A stretch of 40,878 nt of DNA. It comes from Chitinophaga pinensis. GTDB taxonomy: Bacteria > Bacteroidota > Bacteroidia > Chitinophagales > CAMDFR01. The notes under the pieces are model-generated. The model was given only the letters and a program-made list of their open reading frames with translations, was not told the DNA's origin and did not search any database. Of the stretch, positions 1 to 10,096 are shown piece after piece. Within the stretch, counting starts at the first letter, position 1; each line of letters opens with the position of its first letter. A program made the translations under genes and the position numbers. The stretch covers positions 1 to 40,878 of the forward strand of contig CAMART010000028.1 in assembly GCA_945860705.1 (NCBI GenBank), read 5' to 3'.

Positions 1-765
1 GTGCCTGCCGTACTTCTGTTTACTCCATTGAAGTTATATGTAGTTCCTGCACAGATGCTTTGATTGATAGTACCTGTTGTGGTTGGACGGATTGTAAGAT
101 TTAATGTTACTACTGAATCACATCCATTACTTCCTACTAGTGTATCTAAATAAGTGCCTGCCGTACTTCTGTCTACTCCATTGAAGTTATATGTTGTACC
201 TGCACAGATGCTTTGATTGATAGTACCTGTTGTGGTTGGACGGATTGTAAGATTTAATGTTACTACTGAATCACATCCATTACTTCCTACTAAGGTATCT
301 AAATAGGTGCCTGCCGTACTTCTGTTTACTCCATTGAAGTTATATGTAGTTCCTGCACAGATGCTTTGATTGATAGTACCTGTTGTGGTTGGACGGATTG
401 TAAGATTTAATGTTACTACTGAATCACAGCCGTTTACTGCAGTGAAGGTGTCTAAGTATGTTCCTGTGGTATTTCTATTGATACCGTTGAATAAATAAAA
501 CTGATTAGAACATATTGTAGCTGAAATAGATCCTGTCCTAGTTGGATTTACAATTAAATTTAATACCACTAATGAATCACAGCCTCCCGTATTCAATAAG
601 GTATCTCTGTATGTACCAGCAGTATTTCTATTTACACCATTAAATAAAAAGAACTGATTTGAACAAATTGTGCGTGTAATATAAACTGAATCTTTTGCTC
701 TAATAGTAATAGTAGCTGTATCTCTATCAATACATGTACCAGCAGTTGTTATAATTATATAATTA
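1..765 (-). repeat. Tandem 153-bp (51-residue) coding repeats
   Basis: Units begin at 1, 154, 307, 460 and 613, an exact 153-bp period. The first three are nearly identical at DNA level; the fourth is diverged and the fifth is recognisable only in part. Each unit encodes a stretch running from CAGTTYNFNGV to CDSVVTLNLTI. The period keeps the reading frame, so copy number can change without breaking the gene. The array reaches the left edge, so its full copy number is unknown. Confidence 0.9.
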
Positions 766-3700
766 ATAGTTGTAGAAGTTGTAGCAAGAGGATTTAATAC
801 TGTAGTGGAACTTAAGCCAGTGGTAGGTGCCCAAGAAAAAGTAACTGCTGTGACACTTCCAGTTGTGACAACAGGTGTAAATCTATAGGATGTATTAGTG
901 ACTAACGTAGGCCATGCTACACCATTTCTCCCCGGCGCAGTATAGGCCAAGGTCCCCGTAGCATTTTCAATACCAGCTGTACCAGGATTAATTCCTGCTG
1001 CGGAAGTAATGTGCAATTCTATTACATTGGTCGTTTCATAAAGAATTAGTTGTCCGCTTGCAGCTGGTGTGCTTCCGCAACAAAGCGGAATATTTGTATA
1101 ATTCACCACCAAGACTCTATTAGGACTTATTCCACTAACAAAATAATTAATCGATCCTGCACCAGGTGGATACAAGTCATCCCAAAATAGAGCAATCAAA
1201 TTATTAGGATCTAAGGCATTAGGTAGCACTTGACCACCGCAGCAGCCGCTTCCAGATGCTCCGTTGAATGTTATAAATCCATTGGAACTGACATAAAAAT
1301 TGCTGTAGTTATTGCAGAAAAAATTAAAATTGAATCCAATAGGTAAAGCTACTGAAACTTGATCATCGCTCAAGAAAACTCCGCTACCTGAACCAGTTGT
1401 ATTTAATGCATATGGAATGGTAGCAACCGTATACGAATCGCAACGAGCAACAGCGGTTGTTCTGATAGTATCATAAACAATTATTGCATTCAATCTTACG
1501 GGCATACCTGCACAAATAGTAGTATCTGGTGTTACTCTCACATCTAATCTAGGAGCAACATTTACAGTGTCAATTATTGAACACCCACCTCTAGATACGG
1601 TCACATAATAGGAACGTGGCGTAGTAACAATATGTCTAGTAATAGCAGTATCAGTTCTAGGAAACAAACCTGTAGTAGGCGTCCACGAATAAATATAAGG
1701 AGTGGTAGAAAAAACAACAGGTGTAAATCTCCAAGCTTCATTTGCGGTAATCCAATTTCCACTATTACGCCCTGGAGGGGAAAACCCTCTTGTACCAGTA
1801 CTATTTTCAATCCCTGCAGTGTGCGTAGAACCATCATCTGTTACATTGGTTAGAAATAAATCTATAACATTTGTAGTTTCATATAATACTATTTGACCTG
1901 TATTAGTTGCTCCTGCACTACAACAATGATTTATAGCATTGAAATTTATAACAAATCTTCTATTTGGTGCTATTCCTGTTGTATAATAGTTTATTGTTCC
2001 ACCAGCTGGCGGATACAAATCGTTCCAAAATAAAGAGATTATATTATCTACACCATCTGCAGTCGGAATAGTACCGCCAGAACAACAACCTGAACCAGAA
2101 GCGCCATTAAATGTTGCAAATCCATTTGAACTAATATAAATATTACTATAATTATTACAGAAAAAATTAAAATTAAATCCTATTGGAATTGCAGTTGAAA
2201 CTTGGTCATCGCCTAAGGTTATATTTGTACCTGTTGTAGTTAATGGTGTATGAGGAATAGATGCTACAGTGTACGTATCACATCTTGGGGCATCGACTGG
2301 TATATATGCATTAAAAGTAACTGTATCTCCATTACAATAATTAATAGGACTAATAGTTGCATCTACTATAGGTGAAGTATTAACAGTAATTATAACTGTA
2401 TCATATGAATAACAGGTACCCACTGCTCCTCTTAAAACATAAGTAGTAGTTATTGTAGGTGTAGCAAGAGGGCTTGCTATATTTGGATTTGATAAGCCTG
2501 TTGAAGGAGTCCAAGTATAACTTATTCCTGAGGTTACACCAGTTGAAGAAGTATTTAATACAACACTTCTACCTGCACAAATTGTAGTATCTGTTCTTGA
2601 ATTTACACTAAAAAAAGGCACTGTAACAACAGTAACTGTATCACTAACAGGACAACCTGATGGTGCAGTACCTACTACTCTATATCTAGTAGTTATAGTA
2701 GGATTAACTGTAGTAGGATTACAAGTAGTACAAATAAGACTTGTTAAATCTCCTGAAAGCACGCTCCATGTATAGCCTGTAGAACTACCTACGGCAGTAA
2801 GTGAAATAGGAGTTGCAGAAGACAAACACCTACTAATAGTATCAGTTGCATCTATTCTTACTCCAGAAACTATTATTTCATAACCATTTGTAGTCTGTCC
2901 GAATATTGGGCATGCATTATCTCTAGATGTTACAGAAAACGCATTAAATCCAGTAGATGCAACTGTAGGTGTCCAATTCACTATCAATGTATCGGGGTTT
3001 CTTCCTCTAATAGAAAAAGTAGCACCCGGTAGTGCAACTGCGACATTGGTAATAAATCCCAAACTATCTAATGGATTTAGATCCGAACCAATGACCATAA
3101 AACTTATTGGGGAACCTACGCATACATTGATTAAATTTGAAGAAACTAATACCCCACCTGTAACACCAGTATATCCTGATAAAGTAGGTGGATTATTTGT
3201 ACAAGATATGACTGTTAGTTGAATATCCCTTACCACAGAACCAATTAAAACACCTCCTCTATATTCGTATACTCTTACTGCTATAGCTCCAACTTGTATT
3301 GCTGATGGTGTAGCAGTAATAGTCCCATTATTTGGATCTATTGCTATAGTTGTAGAAGAGCTAAATGGAGTAGTAGCTGAAAATCCTGCTCCATAGGCAA
3401 CAGATGTACCAGCAAGTGTTAAACAAGGAACCAATTCATAGTATAGAGAATCTCCATCGGCATCAAATGCACCATGATTGTATGAAAGTGGTTGTCCTAA
3501 ACAAACATAGGGCACTGGAAGATTAAAAAAAGTAGGAGAAGAATTGCAAGTAACAGTTAAATTATTTAATCTTGATTCTATATATATATTTTCAGCGGAA
3601 GGTGATGTTAATGTATTGATTGTATTATTTCGACAACATTCGGTAACACTGAGAATCCAATCTGAACAATTTGCTGGCAATGTAATAATACCTTCATAAA

Positions 3701-4082
3701 CATATTGTTGTACACCAGGAAGAGTACCTCCATTACATCTTGAATTAATAATTTGTGAGGCGCATAGAGGAGAAACTTCAATAGGATATCCAGTAAGTAA
3801 ATTTAGAGTAGCTGTTAGATTTTGAGAACAACTTACTGAACTGTAATTCATACTAAAACTTGATGAAGGACTTATCCCACCACAATCACGATAAAAACTT
3901 AAACGAATTCTATATTGATTTCCTCCTAAACATTGGTATGTTAAATCTGCACCCATTGCATGAGAAGCATGTGATTCATTACTTTGAAAAATAAAAATCA
4001 AAGTAAATAATATACTTAATAATAAGTACTTAAATCGAATTCCAAATTTATAAATAGTGGGTACGTGTAAAATTAGATTCAT
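1..4082 (-). CDS. Giant secreted repeat protein, N-terminal part (runs off the window)
   Basis: I read one open frame from the ATG at 4082 down to the left edge, at least 1360 codons with no stop seen in the stretches I checked. The N-terminus has a hydrophobic signal segment (about residues 18-36) followed by SHAMGADLTYQ and a FYRDCGG motif. This opening is common in giant Bacteroidota surface proteins of the gliding/T9SS-exported kind. The middle holds Ig/SprB-like segments and two copies of a Cys-rich nidogen-like module of about 280 residues. The visible end is a run of 51-residue repeats of the type CDSVVTLNLTI. Such proteins usually end in a T9SS sorting domain, which would lie outside the window, so T9SS export and an adhesin role are inferences. 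No close neighbour shares its strand; the M20 peptidase gene follows 226 bp upstream of its start. The product name is uncertain, but its being a gene is not. Confidence 0.85.
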   Translation of the reverse strand, partial: MNLILHVPTIYKFGIRFKYLLLSILFTLIFIFQSNESHASHAMGADLTYQCLGGNQYRIRLSFYRDCGGISPSSSFSMNYSSVSCSQNLTATLNLLTGYPIEVSPLCASQIINSRCNGGTLPGVQQYVYEGIITLPANCSDWILSVTECCRNNTINTLTSPSAENIYIESRLNNLTVTCNSSPTFFNLPVPYVCLGQPLSYNHGAFDADGDSLYYELVPCLTLAGTSVAYGAGFSATTPFSSSTTIAIDPNNGTITATPSAIQVGAIAVRVYEYRGGVLIGSVVRDIQLTVISCTNNPPTLSGYTGVTGGVLVSSNLINVCVGSPISFMVIGSDLNPLDSLGFITNVAVALPGATFSIRGRNPDTLIVNWTPTVASTGFNAFSVTSRDNACPIFGQTTNGYEIIVSGVRIDATDTISRCLSSATPISLTAVGSSTGYTWSVLSGDLTSLICTTCNPTTVNPTITTRYRVVGTAPSGCPVSDTVTVVTVPFFSVNSRTDTTICAGRSVVLNTSSTGVTSGISYTWTPSTGLSNPNIASPLATPTITTTYVLRGAVGTCYSYDTVIITVNTSPIVDATISPINYCNGDTVTFNAYIPVDAPRCDTYTVASIPHTPLTTTGTNITLGDDQVSTAIPIGFNFNFFCNNYSNIYISSNGFATFNGASGSGCCSGGTIPTADGVDNIISLFWNDLYPPAGGTINYYTTGIAPNRRFVINFNAINHCCSAGATNTGQIVLYETTNVIDLFLTNVTDDGSTHTAGIENSTGTRGFSPPGRNSGNWITANEAWRFTPVVFSTTPYIYSWTPTTGLFPRTDTAITRHIVTTPRSYYVTVSRGGCSIIDTVNVAPRLDVRVTPDTTICAGMPVRLNAIIVYDTIRTTAVARCDSYTVATIPYALNTTGSGSGVFLSDDQVSVALPIGFNFNFFCNNYSNFYVSSNGFITFNGASGSGCCGGQVLPNALDPNNLIALFWDDLYPPGAGSINYFVSGISPNRVLVVNYTNIPLCCGSTPAASGQLILYETTNVIELHITSAAGINPGTAGIENATGTLAYTAPGRNGVAWPTLVTNTSYRFTPVVTTGSVTAVTFSWAPTTGLSSTTVLNPLATTSTTINYIIITTAGTCIDRDTATITIRAKDSVYITRTICSNQFFLFNGVNRNTAGTYRDTLLNTGGCDSLVVLNLIVNPTRTGSISATICSNQFYLFNGINRNTTGTYLDTFTAVNGCDSVVTLNLTIRPTTTGTINQSICAGTTYNFNGVNRSTAGTYLDTLVGSNGCDSVVTLNLTIRPTTTGTINQSICAGTTYNFNGVDRSTAGTYLDTLVGSNGCDSVVTLNLTIRPTTTGTINQSICAGTTYNFNGVNRSTAG
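718..2280 (-). repeat. Duplicated protein module of about 280 residues
   Basis: Two copies lie at about 718-1437 and 1561-2280, about 843 bp apart. Each encodes YTVA(S/T)IP, then IGFNFNFFCNNYSN, a FNGASGSGCC segment, LFW(D/N)DLYPP and LYETTNVI, and ends in an Ig-like stretch. The DNA is clearly diverged but the protein is very similar. The fold looks nidogen/beta-sandwich-like, but I cannot assign a family firmly. Confidence 0.75.
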
Positions 4083-4256
4083 TCAACTGGTATAAGGTGT
4101 TAATATTATATATTAAAAAAAATACTAAATTATAAAAAATAAAAAATTGTTAAATTATGATACTGTTTAAATAATTTAAAAATTATAACAGATAGCTAAA
4201 TTATGTTAATTTATATTAATTACCAAATAAATATAGATTTTATTCAATTAATCTAA

Positions 4257-4277
4257 TAAAATACAAGTATTGTTTTA
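4257..4277 (-). terminator. Weak AT-rich hairpin after the M20 gene
   Basis: TAAAATACAA and TTGTTTTA can pair around a 3-nt loop with one bulge, about 30-50 bp past the M20 stop. It has no GC clamp, so it is only a possible terminator. The rest of 4083-4308 is AT-rich and shows no clear promoter for the giant gene. Confidence 0.2.
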
Positions 4278-4308
4278 TACAAAAAGATTTTTGAATGTAT
4301 ATAAAAAA

Positions 4309-5487
4309 CTACACTATTGAAGAAACAAGCAACATTACCCCGAATTTTATAGATGAATCATCTATATTAAAAATTGATGTATGCAATTTCTTTCCCAATT
4401 GGGTATTATTATTACTAGTGCCTAGCCTGTAGAAACATGAAGGAACTTGATGAGAGTAATAAGCAAAATCTTCAGCACCCATTCTAATAGGCATTTCTAT
4501 TAAATTTTCATTGTCAAATAGATGTTGTAACTTATTTATTGATTGATTGATGAGAAATTCGTCATTGAGCACATATGGCAATCCTTCAGGTATTTCTATT
4601 TCACAAGTAGCCCCCATACCTTCCGAAATACCTTTTGTTATAGATATTATTTTTTCGTGAATATCACTGCGCCAAGTTTCATCGAAAGTTCTAAGAGTAC
4701 CTTTGATTTTTACTTCTGTAGGTATAATATTAGTGGCACCATATCCATGTATATCTCCAAAACTTAATACGGTTGGCATTAAAGGGTCAGCATTTCTACT
4801 CACTATTTGTTGTAATGCAACAATCACATGAGATGCTACGAGTATAGTATCAACAGATTTATGAGGTTGTGAGGCATGCCCTCCTGGTCCTTTGATAGTG
4901 ATATATATTTCATCTGCACTAGCCATAAATTTACCGGCTCTATAACCAATTTTACCACACTCTAGCTCTGGTGTAACATGTAGTCCATAAATTTCATCGA
5001 CTTTTGGATTTTCTAGAACTCCTTCTTCTATCATTTTTTGTGCGCCACTTGGTTGTTTTTCTTCAGATGGTTGAAAAATAAATTTTATAGTACCTTCTAT
5101 TTCATTTTTCAATTCTTTTATCACTTTTATGGCACCCATCAAACAGGCCATGTGTACATCATGACCACAGGCATGCATTACTCCATCGTTACATGATTTA
5201 TACGACACTTCATTTTCTTCTTGTATGGGCAATGCATCCATATCTGCACGTAAAGCTATACATCTAGATTCTGGATTTTTACATTTTATATTTCCTACTA
5301 TTCCATATGAAGCAATAATAGAATATTCTATATTTTCTTTTTGTAAAAAATCTTGAATATATTTAGAAGTTTGGCTTTCTTGCCAAGACAATTCTGGATA
5401 AGCATGCAAATGTTTCCTATGAGTCAAAGCTTCCTCATATACTTGCTCTGACAATATTTTTATTTTATTTGCTAATTCTTTATTCAA
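4309..5487 (-). CDS. M20D-family amidohydrolase (N-acyl-amino-acid/hippurate hydrolase type)
   Basis: This 392-residue enzyme belongs to the M20D metallopeptidase/amidohydrolase group, which removes acyl groups from N-acylated amino acids or related amides. Expected metal ligands are visible: Cys107 and His109 in MHACGHDVH, Glu142-Glu143 in PSEEK, His170 in GLHVTPEL and His369 in KLHTSIF. The dimerisation domain with GGHASQPH lies near residues 201-209. No signal peptide is seen, so it is probably cytoplasmic. It starts 5 bp after the SPOR gene stop and is likely the last gene of the secA-deoC operon. The exact substrate cannot be read from the sequence. Family confidence is high. Confidence 0.92.
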   Translation of the reverse strand: MNKELANKIKILSEQVYEEALTHRKHLHAYPELSWQESQTSKYIQDFLQKENIEYSIIASYGIVGNIKCKNPESRCIALRADMDALPIQEENEVSYKSCNDGVMHACGHDVHMACLMGAIKVIKELKNEIEGTIKFIFQPSEEKQPSGAQKMIEEGVLENPKVDEIYGLHVTPELECGKIGYRAGKFMASADEIYITIKGPGGHASQPHKSVDTILVASHVIVALQQIVSRNADPLMPTVLSFGDIHGYGATNIIPTEVKIKGTLRTFDETWRSDIHEKIISITKGISEGMGATCEIEIPEGLPYVLNDEFLINQSINKLQHLFDNENLIEMPIRMGAEDFAYYSHQVPSCFYRLGTSNNNTQLGKKLHTSIFNIDDSSIKFGVMLLVSSIV

Positions 5488-5492
5488 AATAA

Positions 5493-5867
5493 TTATCTAA
5501 TTTTTACATCGTCTCTTACAGTAAAAGCACTTGGATAAACTGAAGTGATTTTTACAAAATTTTTGGTTAGTTGCAATTTATTTCTAAAATCTCCTACTCT
5601 CAATTTATAATATGGCTGTTCGTAATCTACGTATGCTCTTATGTTTGGAAAGTTTTGATAAAACTTTGTTTTGGCAGCATTAGTCTCTTCACGAGTAGCA
5701 CTATACATGACCTGAAATCTATATCCTGGGGCTTCTTCTACAGTTTTCATATACTGATCATATTTAGCAGACAATCCGTCAAAATTTCCTGTATTCATTT
5801 TCACCACCTGAGATTTAGCAGATATGACAATAAAAATTATTATTACAAAAAAGAGTATTTTTTTCAT
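5493..5867 (-). CDS. Small exported SPOR-domain-like protein
   Basis: This is a 124-residue protein with an N-terminal signal peptide (about residues 1-19, ending ISAKSQ). The rest resembles a SPOR domain: GYRFQVMYSATREE, a central helix, then YEQPYYKLRVGDF, the usual two halves of the fold. SPOR domains bind denuded glycan strands of peptidoglycan, often at division sites. It begins 1 bp after deoC and stops 5 bp before the M20 gene, so it is co-transcribed with housekeeping genes. Short periplasmic SPOR proteins of this form are frequent in Bacteroidota. Its cellular role is inferred from the family. Confidence 0.8.
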   Translation of the reverse strand: MKKILFFVIIIFIVISAKSQVVKMNTGNFDGLSAKYDQYMKTVEEAPGYRFQVMYSATREETNAAKTKFYQNFPNIRAYVDYEQPYYKLRVGDFRNKLQLTKNFVKITSVYPSAFTVRDDVKIR

Positions 5868-5868
5868 T

Positions 5869-6531
5869 TTATTCTTCTATTTGATTTACAAAACTTACAG
5901 AAGCTGATGCTCCAATTCTATCTGCACCTGCTTCTATTAAATCTTTTACTTGTTCTAATGTTTTGATGCCTCCACTTGCTTTTACTTTTATTTTTGCTGG
6001 AAGTATTTTTTTGAGCAAAATAATATCTGCAGTAGTAACTCCCCTTCCAATTACACCTGTTGAAGTTTTAACAAAATCCACTCCTACTTCCTCGCAAACT
6101 TTACAAGTATTAATAATTTCTTGTTGGCTTAATAAACCTATTTCAATGATTACTTTTACTATATGATTTTTGATATGAGTATAGGTACAAATACTTTCCA
6201 ACTCGTTTTTGATATAATTATAATCACCCGCTTTTATAGCTTGAATATTTACTACGACATCTAACTCATGTGCACCATCATTCAGTGCTCTTTTCACTTC
6301 TTCTACTTTAGCAGCAGCACAAGAATAGCCCATAGGAAAACCTATAACAGTAGCCACTTTCACATCACTATGCTTTAGTTTTTCAAAAGCATGTTTTACA
6401 AAATAAGGACTCACACATACTGCTTTGAAATTATGCTCCAATGCCTCACCACAAAGTTGCTCTATAGCCATTTTTGTTGCGTCTGGCTTGAGATTAGTGT
6501 GGTCTATATATTCATTTATTTTTATGTCCAT
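5869..6531 (-). CDS. deoC: Deoxyribose-phosphate aldolase
   Basis: DeoC splits 2-deoxyribose-5-phosphate into glyceraldehyde-3-phosphate and acetaldehyde in deoxynucleoside breakdown. The 220-residue length fits the family. Asp91 lies in ELDVVVN, the Schiff-base Lys155 in DFVKTSTG, and the second active-site lysine, Lys184, in VKASGGIK, matching the Asp102/Lys167/Lys201 triad of the E. coli enzyme. It begins 3 bp after secA and is followed after 1 bp by the SPOR gene, so all are probably translated from one message. There is no functional link to secA beyond shared transcription. Confidence 0.96.
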   Translation of the reverse strand: MDIKINEYIDHTNLKPDATKMAIEQLCGEALEHNFKAVCVSPYFVKHAFEKLKHSDVKVATVIGFPMGYSCAAAKVEEVKRALNDGAHELDVVVNIQAIKAGDYNYIKNELESICTYTHIKNHIVKVIIEIGLLSQQEIINTCKVCEEVGVDFVKTSTGVIGRGVTTADIILLKKILPAKIKVKASGGIKTLEQVKDLIEAGADRIGASASVSFVNQIEE

Positions 6532-6534
6532 TTT

Positions 6535-9500
6535 TTATACTAATTCTTCTTTTCCATGACATGCTTTATACTTTTTACCACTTCCACAAGGACATGGGTC
6601 ATTTCTTCCTACTTTAGGACCAACTCTTATTGGTTCCATTTTAGGTTTTGGCTCTTCTGTATTCATTTCTCCACCATTTGGATTTGGTCTTGACTCTAAC
6701 AAACTGTTATCTCTACCTGTTTTTAACTGATTATTAGTAGTCCTTTTTTGTTCTCTTGCTTCTTTTACATCATTATTGTTTTCTGAATGAGGTAGTCCAC
6801 CTTTGAATAAAAATGAGCATATCTCTTTATTGGTATTGCTAACCATTTCTTTAAAAAGATTATACGATTCTAGTTTATAAATCAGTAATGGATCTTTTTG
6901 CTCATAGGTAGCATTTTGTACTTCTTGTTTCAAATCATCCATAGCTCTCAAATGCATCTTCCATGCCTCATCTATAAATGATAAAGTAATATTACTTTCA
7001 AATGCACTGATTACTTCTCTGCATTCAGAGTTTACTGCTTTTTCAAGATTTACAACTACGTTCATTTCCGTTTTACCATCGCTCATAGGTATCACTACAT
7101 TTTTTATTTGAGCTCCATTTTCATCATACATTCTTTTCAAAACTGGAAAAGTTGTCTGTCTAAGATGATTGCATTTCATCTCATAATTTTCCATCACATC
7201 ATCATACAAATGATGAGTCAAATTATCTACTTTGGATGAATTAAATTCTTCTGCAGTGATTTTTGTAGCTAAAGAAAAATATCTAATAATATCTAATTTG
7301 AAACTATCATAATCGTGTTCATTTTTAGTATTATTTACTATTTCTTCGCACATTTCAAAAATAGTATTCAATATATCTACTTTGAGTCTCTCACCAAATA
7401 ATGCATGTCTTCTTCTAAGATAAATAGCATTACGTTGATTGTTCATCACATCATCATATTCTAGTAATCTTTTTCTGATACCAAAATTATTTTCTTCTAC
7501 TTTTTTTTGTGCTCTTTCTATAGAATTGGTAATCATACTATGTTGAATCACTTCACCTTCTTCGTAGCCAAATCTATCCATTACTTTACTGATTCTATCG
7601 CTACCAAAAAGACGCATCAAATCATCTTCTAAACTAACAAAAAACTGAGATGAACCTGGATCACCTTGACGACCAGCCCTACCTCTCAACTGTCTATCTA
7701 CTCTTCGTGAATCATGTCGCTCACTACCTACAATAGCTAATCCACCTGCAGCTTTTACTTCTGGAGACAACTTGATATCCGTACCTCTACCAGCCATATT
7801 TGTAGCTATTGTTATCTGTCCTGTTTTACCAGCTTCTGTTACTATTTCTGCTTCACGTTGGTGTTGTTTTGCATTCAATACATTATGAGCAATTTTTTTC
7901 TGAGTAAGTATTCTACCTATTAACTCCGATACCTCTACACTTGATGTACCTACTAGGACTGGTCTTCCAGCTTCTTTCAATCGAATGATTTCTTCAATAA
8001 TAGCTGCGTATTTTTCTCTTTTGGTTTTGTATACCAAATCTTCTTTGTCTTCTCTTATCACATCTCTGTGTGTAGGAATCACAGTTACATCTAGCTTGTA
8101 GATATCCCATAACTCGCCTGCTTCAGTCTCTGCAGTACCTGTCATACCAGCAAGTTTGTGATACATACGGAAGAAATTTTGCAATGTAACTGTAGCCCAA
8201 GTCTGTGTAGCACTTTGTACTTTTACATTTTCTTTGGCTTCTATAGCTTGATGCAAGCCATCGCTATATCGTCTACCATCTAAAATACGACCTGTATTTT
8301 CATCTACTATTTTTACTTTGCCGTCCATCACTACATATTCTACTTCTTTTTCAAAAAGAGCATATGCTTTTAGTAACTGCTGAATTGAATGAACTCGTTC
8401 GCTTTTCACAGCAAAATTTCTCATCAATTCATCTTTAAGATTGAATTTTTCTTCCTCGCTTACTGCCATTTTTTCTATCACAGCTATCTCGCCTCCTACA
8501 TCTGGAAGAACAAAAAAATCTTTATCTTCTCCACCACCAGTGATCATCTCAAGACCTTTTTCAGTAAGATCTATTGAATTGTTTTTTTCATCAATGATAA
8601 AGTATAATTCTTTATCACATTCTTTCATTCGTTCTTGATTATTTGAAAGATATACCGACTCTGTTTTGGTCAATATTTGTTTCATACCAGGCTCACTCAA
8701 TAGTTTTATTACAGCTTTGTTTTTTGGCAAACCTCTATGTGCTCTTAGAAGTGCAAGACCTCCCATACCTTCTTCTGCTCCGTCTTTACCCTCTTTGATA
8801 AGTGCACGAGCATCTGTCAAAAATTTTGTAACAGTCCTAGTCTGTGTATCAAATATTTTTTGAATCCTTGGTTTTAGTTCATAGAAATCTTTTTCATCAC
8901 TACTTTCTACCGGACCTGAGATAATTAATGGTGTACGTGCATCATCTATCAATACTGAATCGACCTCATCTACTATAGCATAGTGAAACTTTCTTTGTAC
9001 CATTTCTTCGGGCGTACGAACCATATTATCTCTAAGGTAATCAAAACCAAATTCATTGTTTGTACCATAAGTAATATCGCAATTGTATGCGCCTCTACGT
9101 TCATCAGAATTTGGTTGGTGTGCATCTATACATCCTACTGTTAGTCCTAAGAAATTATAAATAGGCGCATTCCATTCGCTATCTCTTTTTGCTAAATAAT
9201 CGTTTACAGTAACTAAGTGAACTCCTTCTCCAGAAAGCGCATTGAGATATACAGGTAGTGTAGATACTAGCGTTTTTCCTTCCCCAGTTTTCATCTCAGC
9301 TATCTTACCTGAGTGAAGTACTTTACCACCAATCAACTGTACATCATAATGTACCATATCCCATTTGATAGGGCTACCTGCAGCAAGCCATTCATTTTTA
9401 TATACTACTTTATTATCTCTAATAATGATATGCGGACGAGTCACTGACAAATCTCTATCTAGTTGTGAAGCAGTAGCTTCAAGTTCTGGATTGTTTGTAA

Positions 9501-9876
9501 ATCTATAAGAAGCTTCTTTTATCACAGCAAATGCATCTGGAAGAATTTCTTCTAAAATCACTTCGAGTTGCTTATCTTTTTCTTTTTTTAGTTTATCTAC
9601 TTCCGTATAGATAGATTCTTTTTCTTCCAAATCTGTAGAACTATCATCTTTGGCTTTTAGCTCTAGTGTATTTATTTCACTTTCTATATCTGCTAAATGA
9701 GCACTGATTTTAGATCTAAACTCATTTGTTTTATTTCTCAATTCATCATTGCTCAAAGATTTCAACTGCTCGTATTTTGAGTTGATTTCATTAACTAATG
9801 GTTTTAAATTACTAACATCTTTTTCGTGTTTATTTCCAAAAATTTTACCGAAAAAATTACTTAAAAAATTTGCCAT
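6535..9876 (-). CDS. secA: Preprotein translocase ATPase SecA
   Basis: SecA is the ATPase that drives proteins through SecYEG at the inner membrane. This 1113-residue copy shows the Walker A motif MKTGEGKT (residues 195-202), a DEVD Walker B region, helicase motif GTDIKLSP and [13 protein letters not shown], and a C-terminal zinc-binding tail ([13 protein letters not shown]) that contacts SecB and phospholipid. It is longer than the E. coli protein, with a charged coiled insert at about residues 60-110 in the first nucleotide-binding domain, as is usual in Bacteroidota. It is the first gene of a likely four-gene minus-strand operon (secA, deoC, SPOR, M20) and diverges from the ABC permease at 10097. 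Confidence 0.98.
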   Translation of the reverse strand: MANFLSNFFGKIFGNKHEKDVSNLKPLVNEINSKYEQLKSLSNDELRNKTNEFRSKISAHLADIESEINTLELKAKDDSSTDLEEKESIYTEVDKLKKEKDKQLEVILEEILPDAFAVIKEASYRFTNNPELEATASQLDRDLSVTRPHIIIRDNKVVYKNEWLAAGSPIKWDMVHYDVQLIGGKVLHSGKIAEMKTGEGKTLVSTLPVYLNALSGEGVHLVTVNDYLAKRDSEWNAPIYNFLGLTVGCIDAHQPNSDERRGAYNCDITYGTNNEFGFDYLRDNMVRTPEEMVQRKFHYAIVDEVDSVLIDDARTPLIISGPVESSDEKDFYELKPRIQKIFDTQTRTVTKFLTDARALIKEGKDGAEEGMGGLALLRAHRGLPKNKAVIKLLSEPGMKQILTKTESVYLSNNQERMKECDKELYFIIDEKNNSIDLTEKGLEMITGGGEDKDFFVLPDVGGEIAVIEKMAVSEEEKFNLKDELMRNFAVKSERVHSIQQLLKAYALFEKEVEYVVMDGKVKIVDENTGRILDGRRYSDGLHQAIEAKENVKVQSATQTWATVTLQNFFRMYHKLAGMTGTAETEAGELWDIYKLDVTVIPTHRDVIREDKEDLVYKTKREKYAAIIEEIIRLKEAGRPVLVGTSSVEVSELIGRILTQKKIAHNVLNAKQHQREAEIVTEAGKTGQITIATNMAGRGTDIKLSPEVKAAGGLAIVGSERHDSRRVDRQLRGRAGRQGDPGSSQFFVSLEDDLMRLFGSDRISKVMDRFGYEEGEVIQHSMITNSIERAQKKVEENNFGIRKRLLEYDDVMNNQRNAIYLRRRHALFGERLKVDILNTIFEMCEEIVNNTKNEHDYDSFKLDIIRYFSLATKITAEEFNSSKVDNLTHHLYDDVMENYEMKCNHLRQTTFPVLKRMYDENGAQIKNVVIPMSDGKTEMNVVVNLEKAVNSECREVISAFESNITLSFIDEAWKMHLRAMDDLKQEVQNATYEQKDPLLIYKLESYNLFKEMVSNTNKEICSFLFKGGLPHSENNNDVKEAREQKRTTNNQLKTGRDNSLLESRPNPNGGEMNTEEPKPKMEPIRVGPKVGRNDPCPCGSGKKYKACHGKEELV

Positions 9877-9945
9877 ACTTGATTTTTTTTAGACGTTCTA
9901 TAAAAGAAAAGTCTACTTCTTATTATTAATATTTTTTATTGACTT

Positions 9946-9953
9946 CAAAATTA
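9946..9953 (-). promoter_or_regulatory. Candidate -7 element for secA
   Basis: TAATTTTG on the minus strand fits TAnnTTTG and lies about 70 nt before the secA ATG. No matching -33 TTTG sits at the usual spacing. The remainder of 9877-10096 is AT-rich divergent promoter space with no other feature seen. Confidence 0.3.
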
Positions 9954-10082
9954 AGAAATAATAGCATTTTATGCTTATTAAATCGAATAAATGAGAACTA
10001 TATTTTCAAATCAACAATAAAGCCATAAAGAAAAAGACAGAAATATGGCAGAAAATAAGTAAAATAGTCTGAATAAAACCTC

Positions 10083-10090
10083 TATTTTTG
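10083..10090 (+). promoter_or_regulatory. -7 promoter element of the ABC permease gene
   Basis: TATTTTTG fits TAnnTTTG and ends only 6 nt before the ATG at 10097, so the message would be leaderless or nearly so. The -33 region is not convincing. Confidence 0.45.
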
Positions 10091-10096
10091 TCATAG

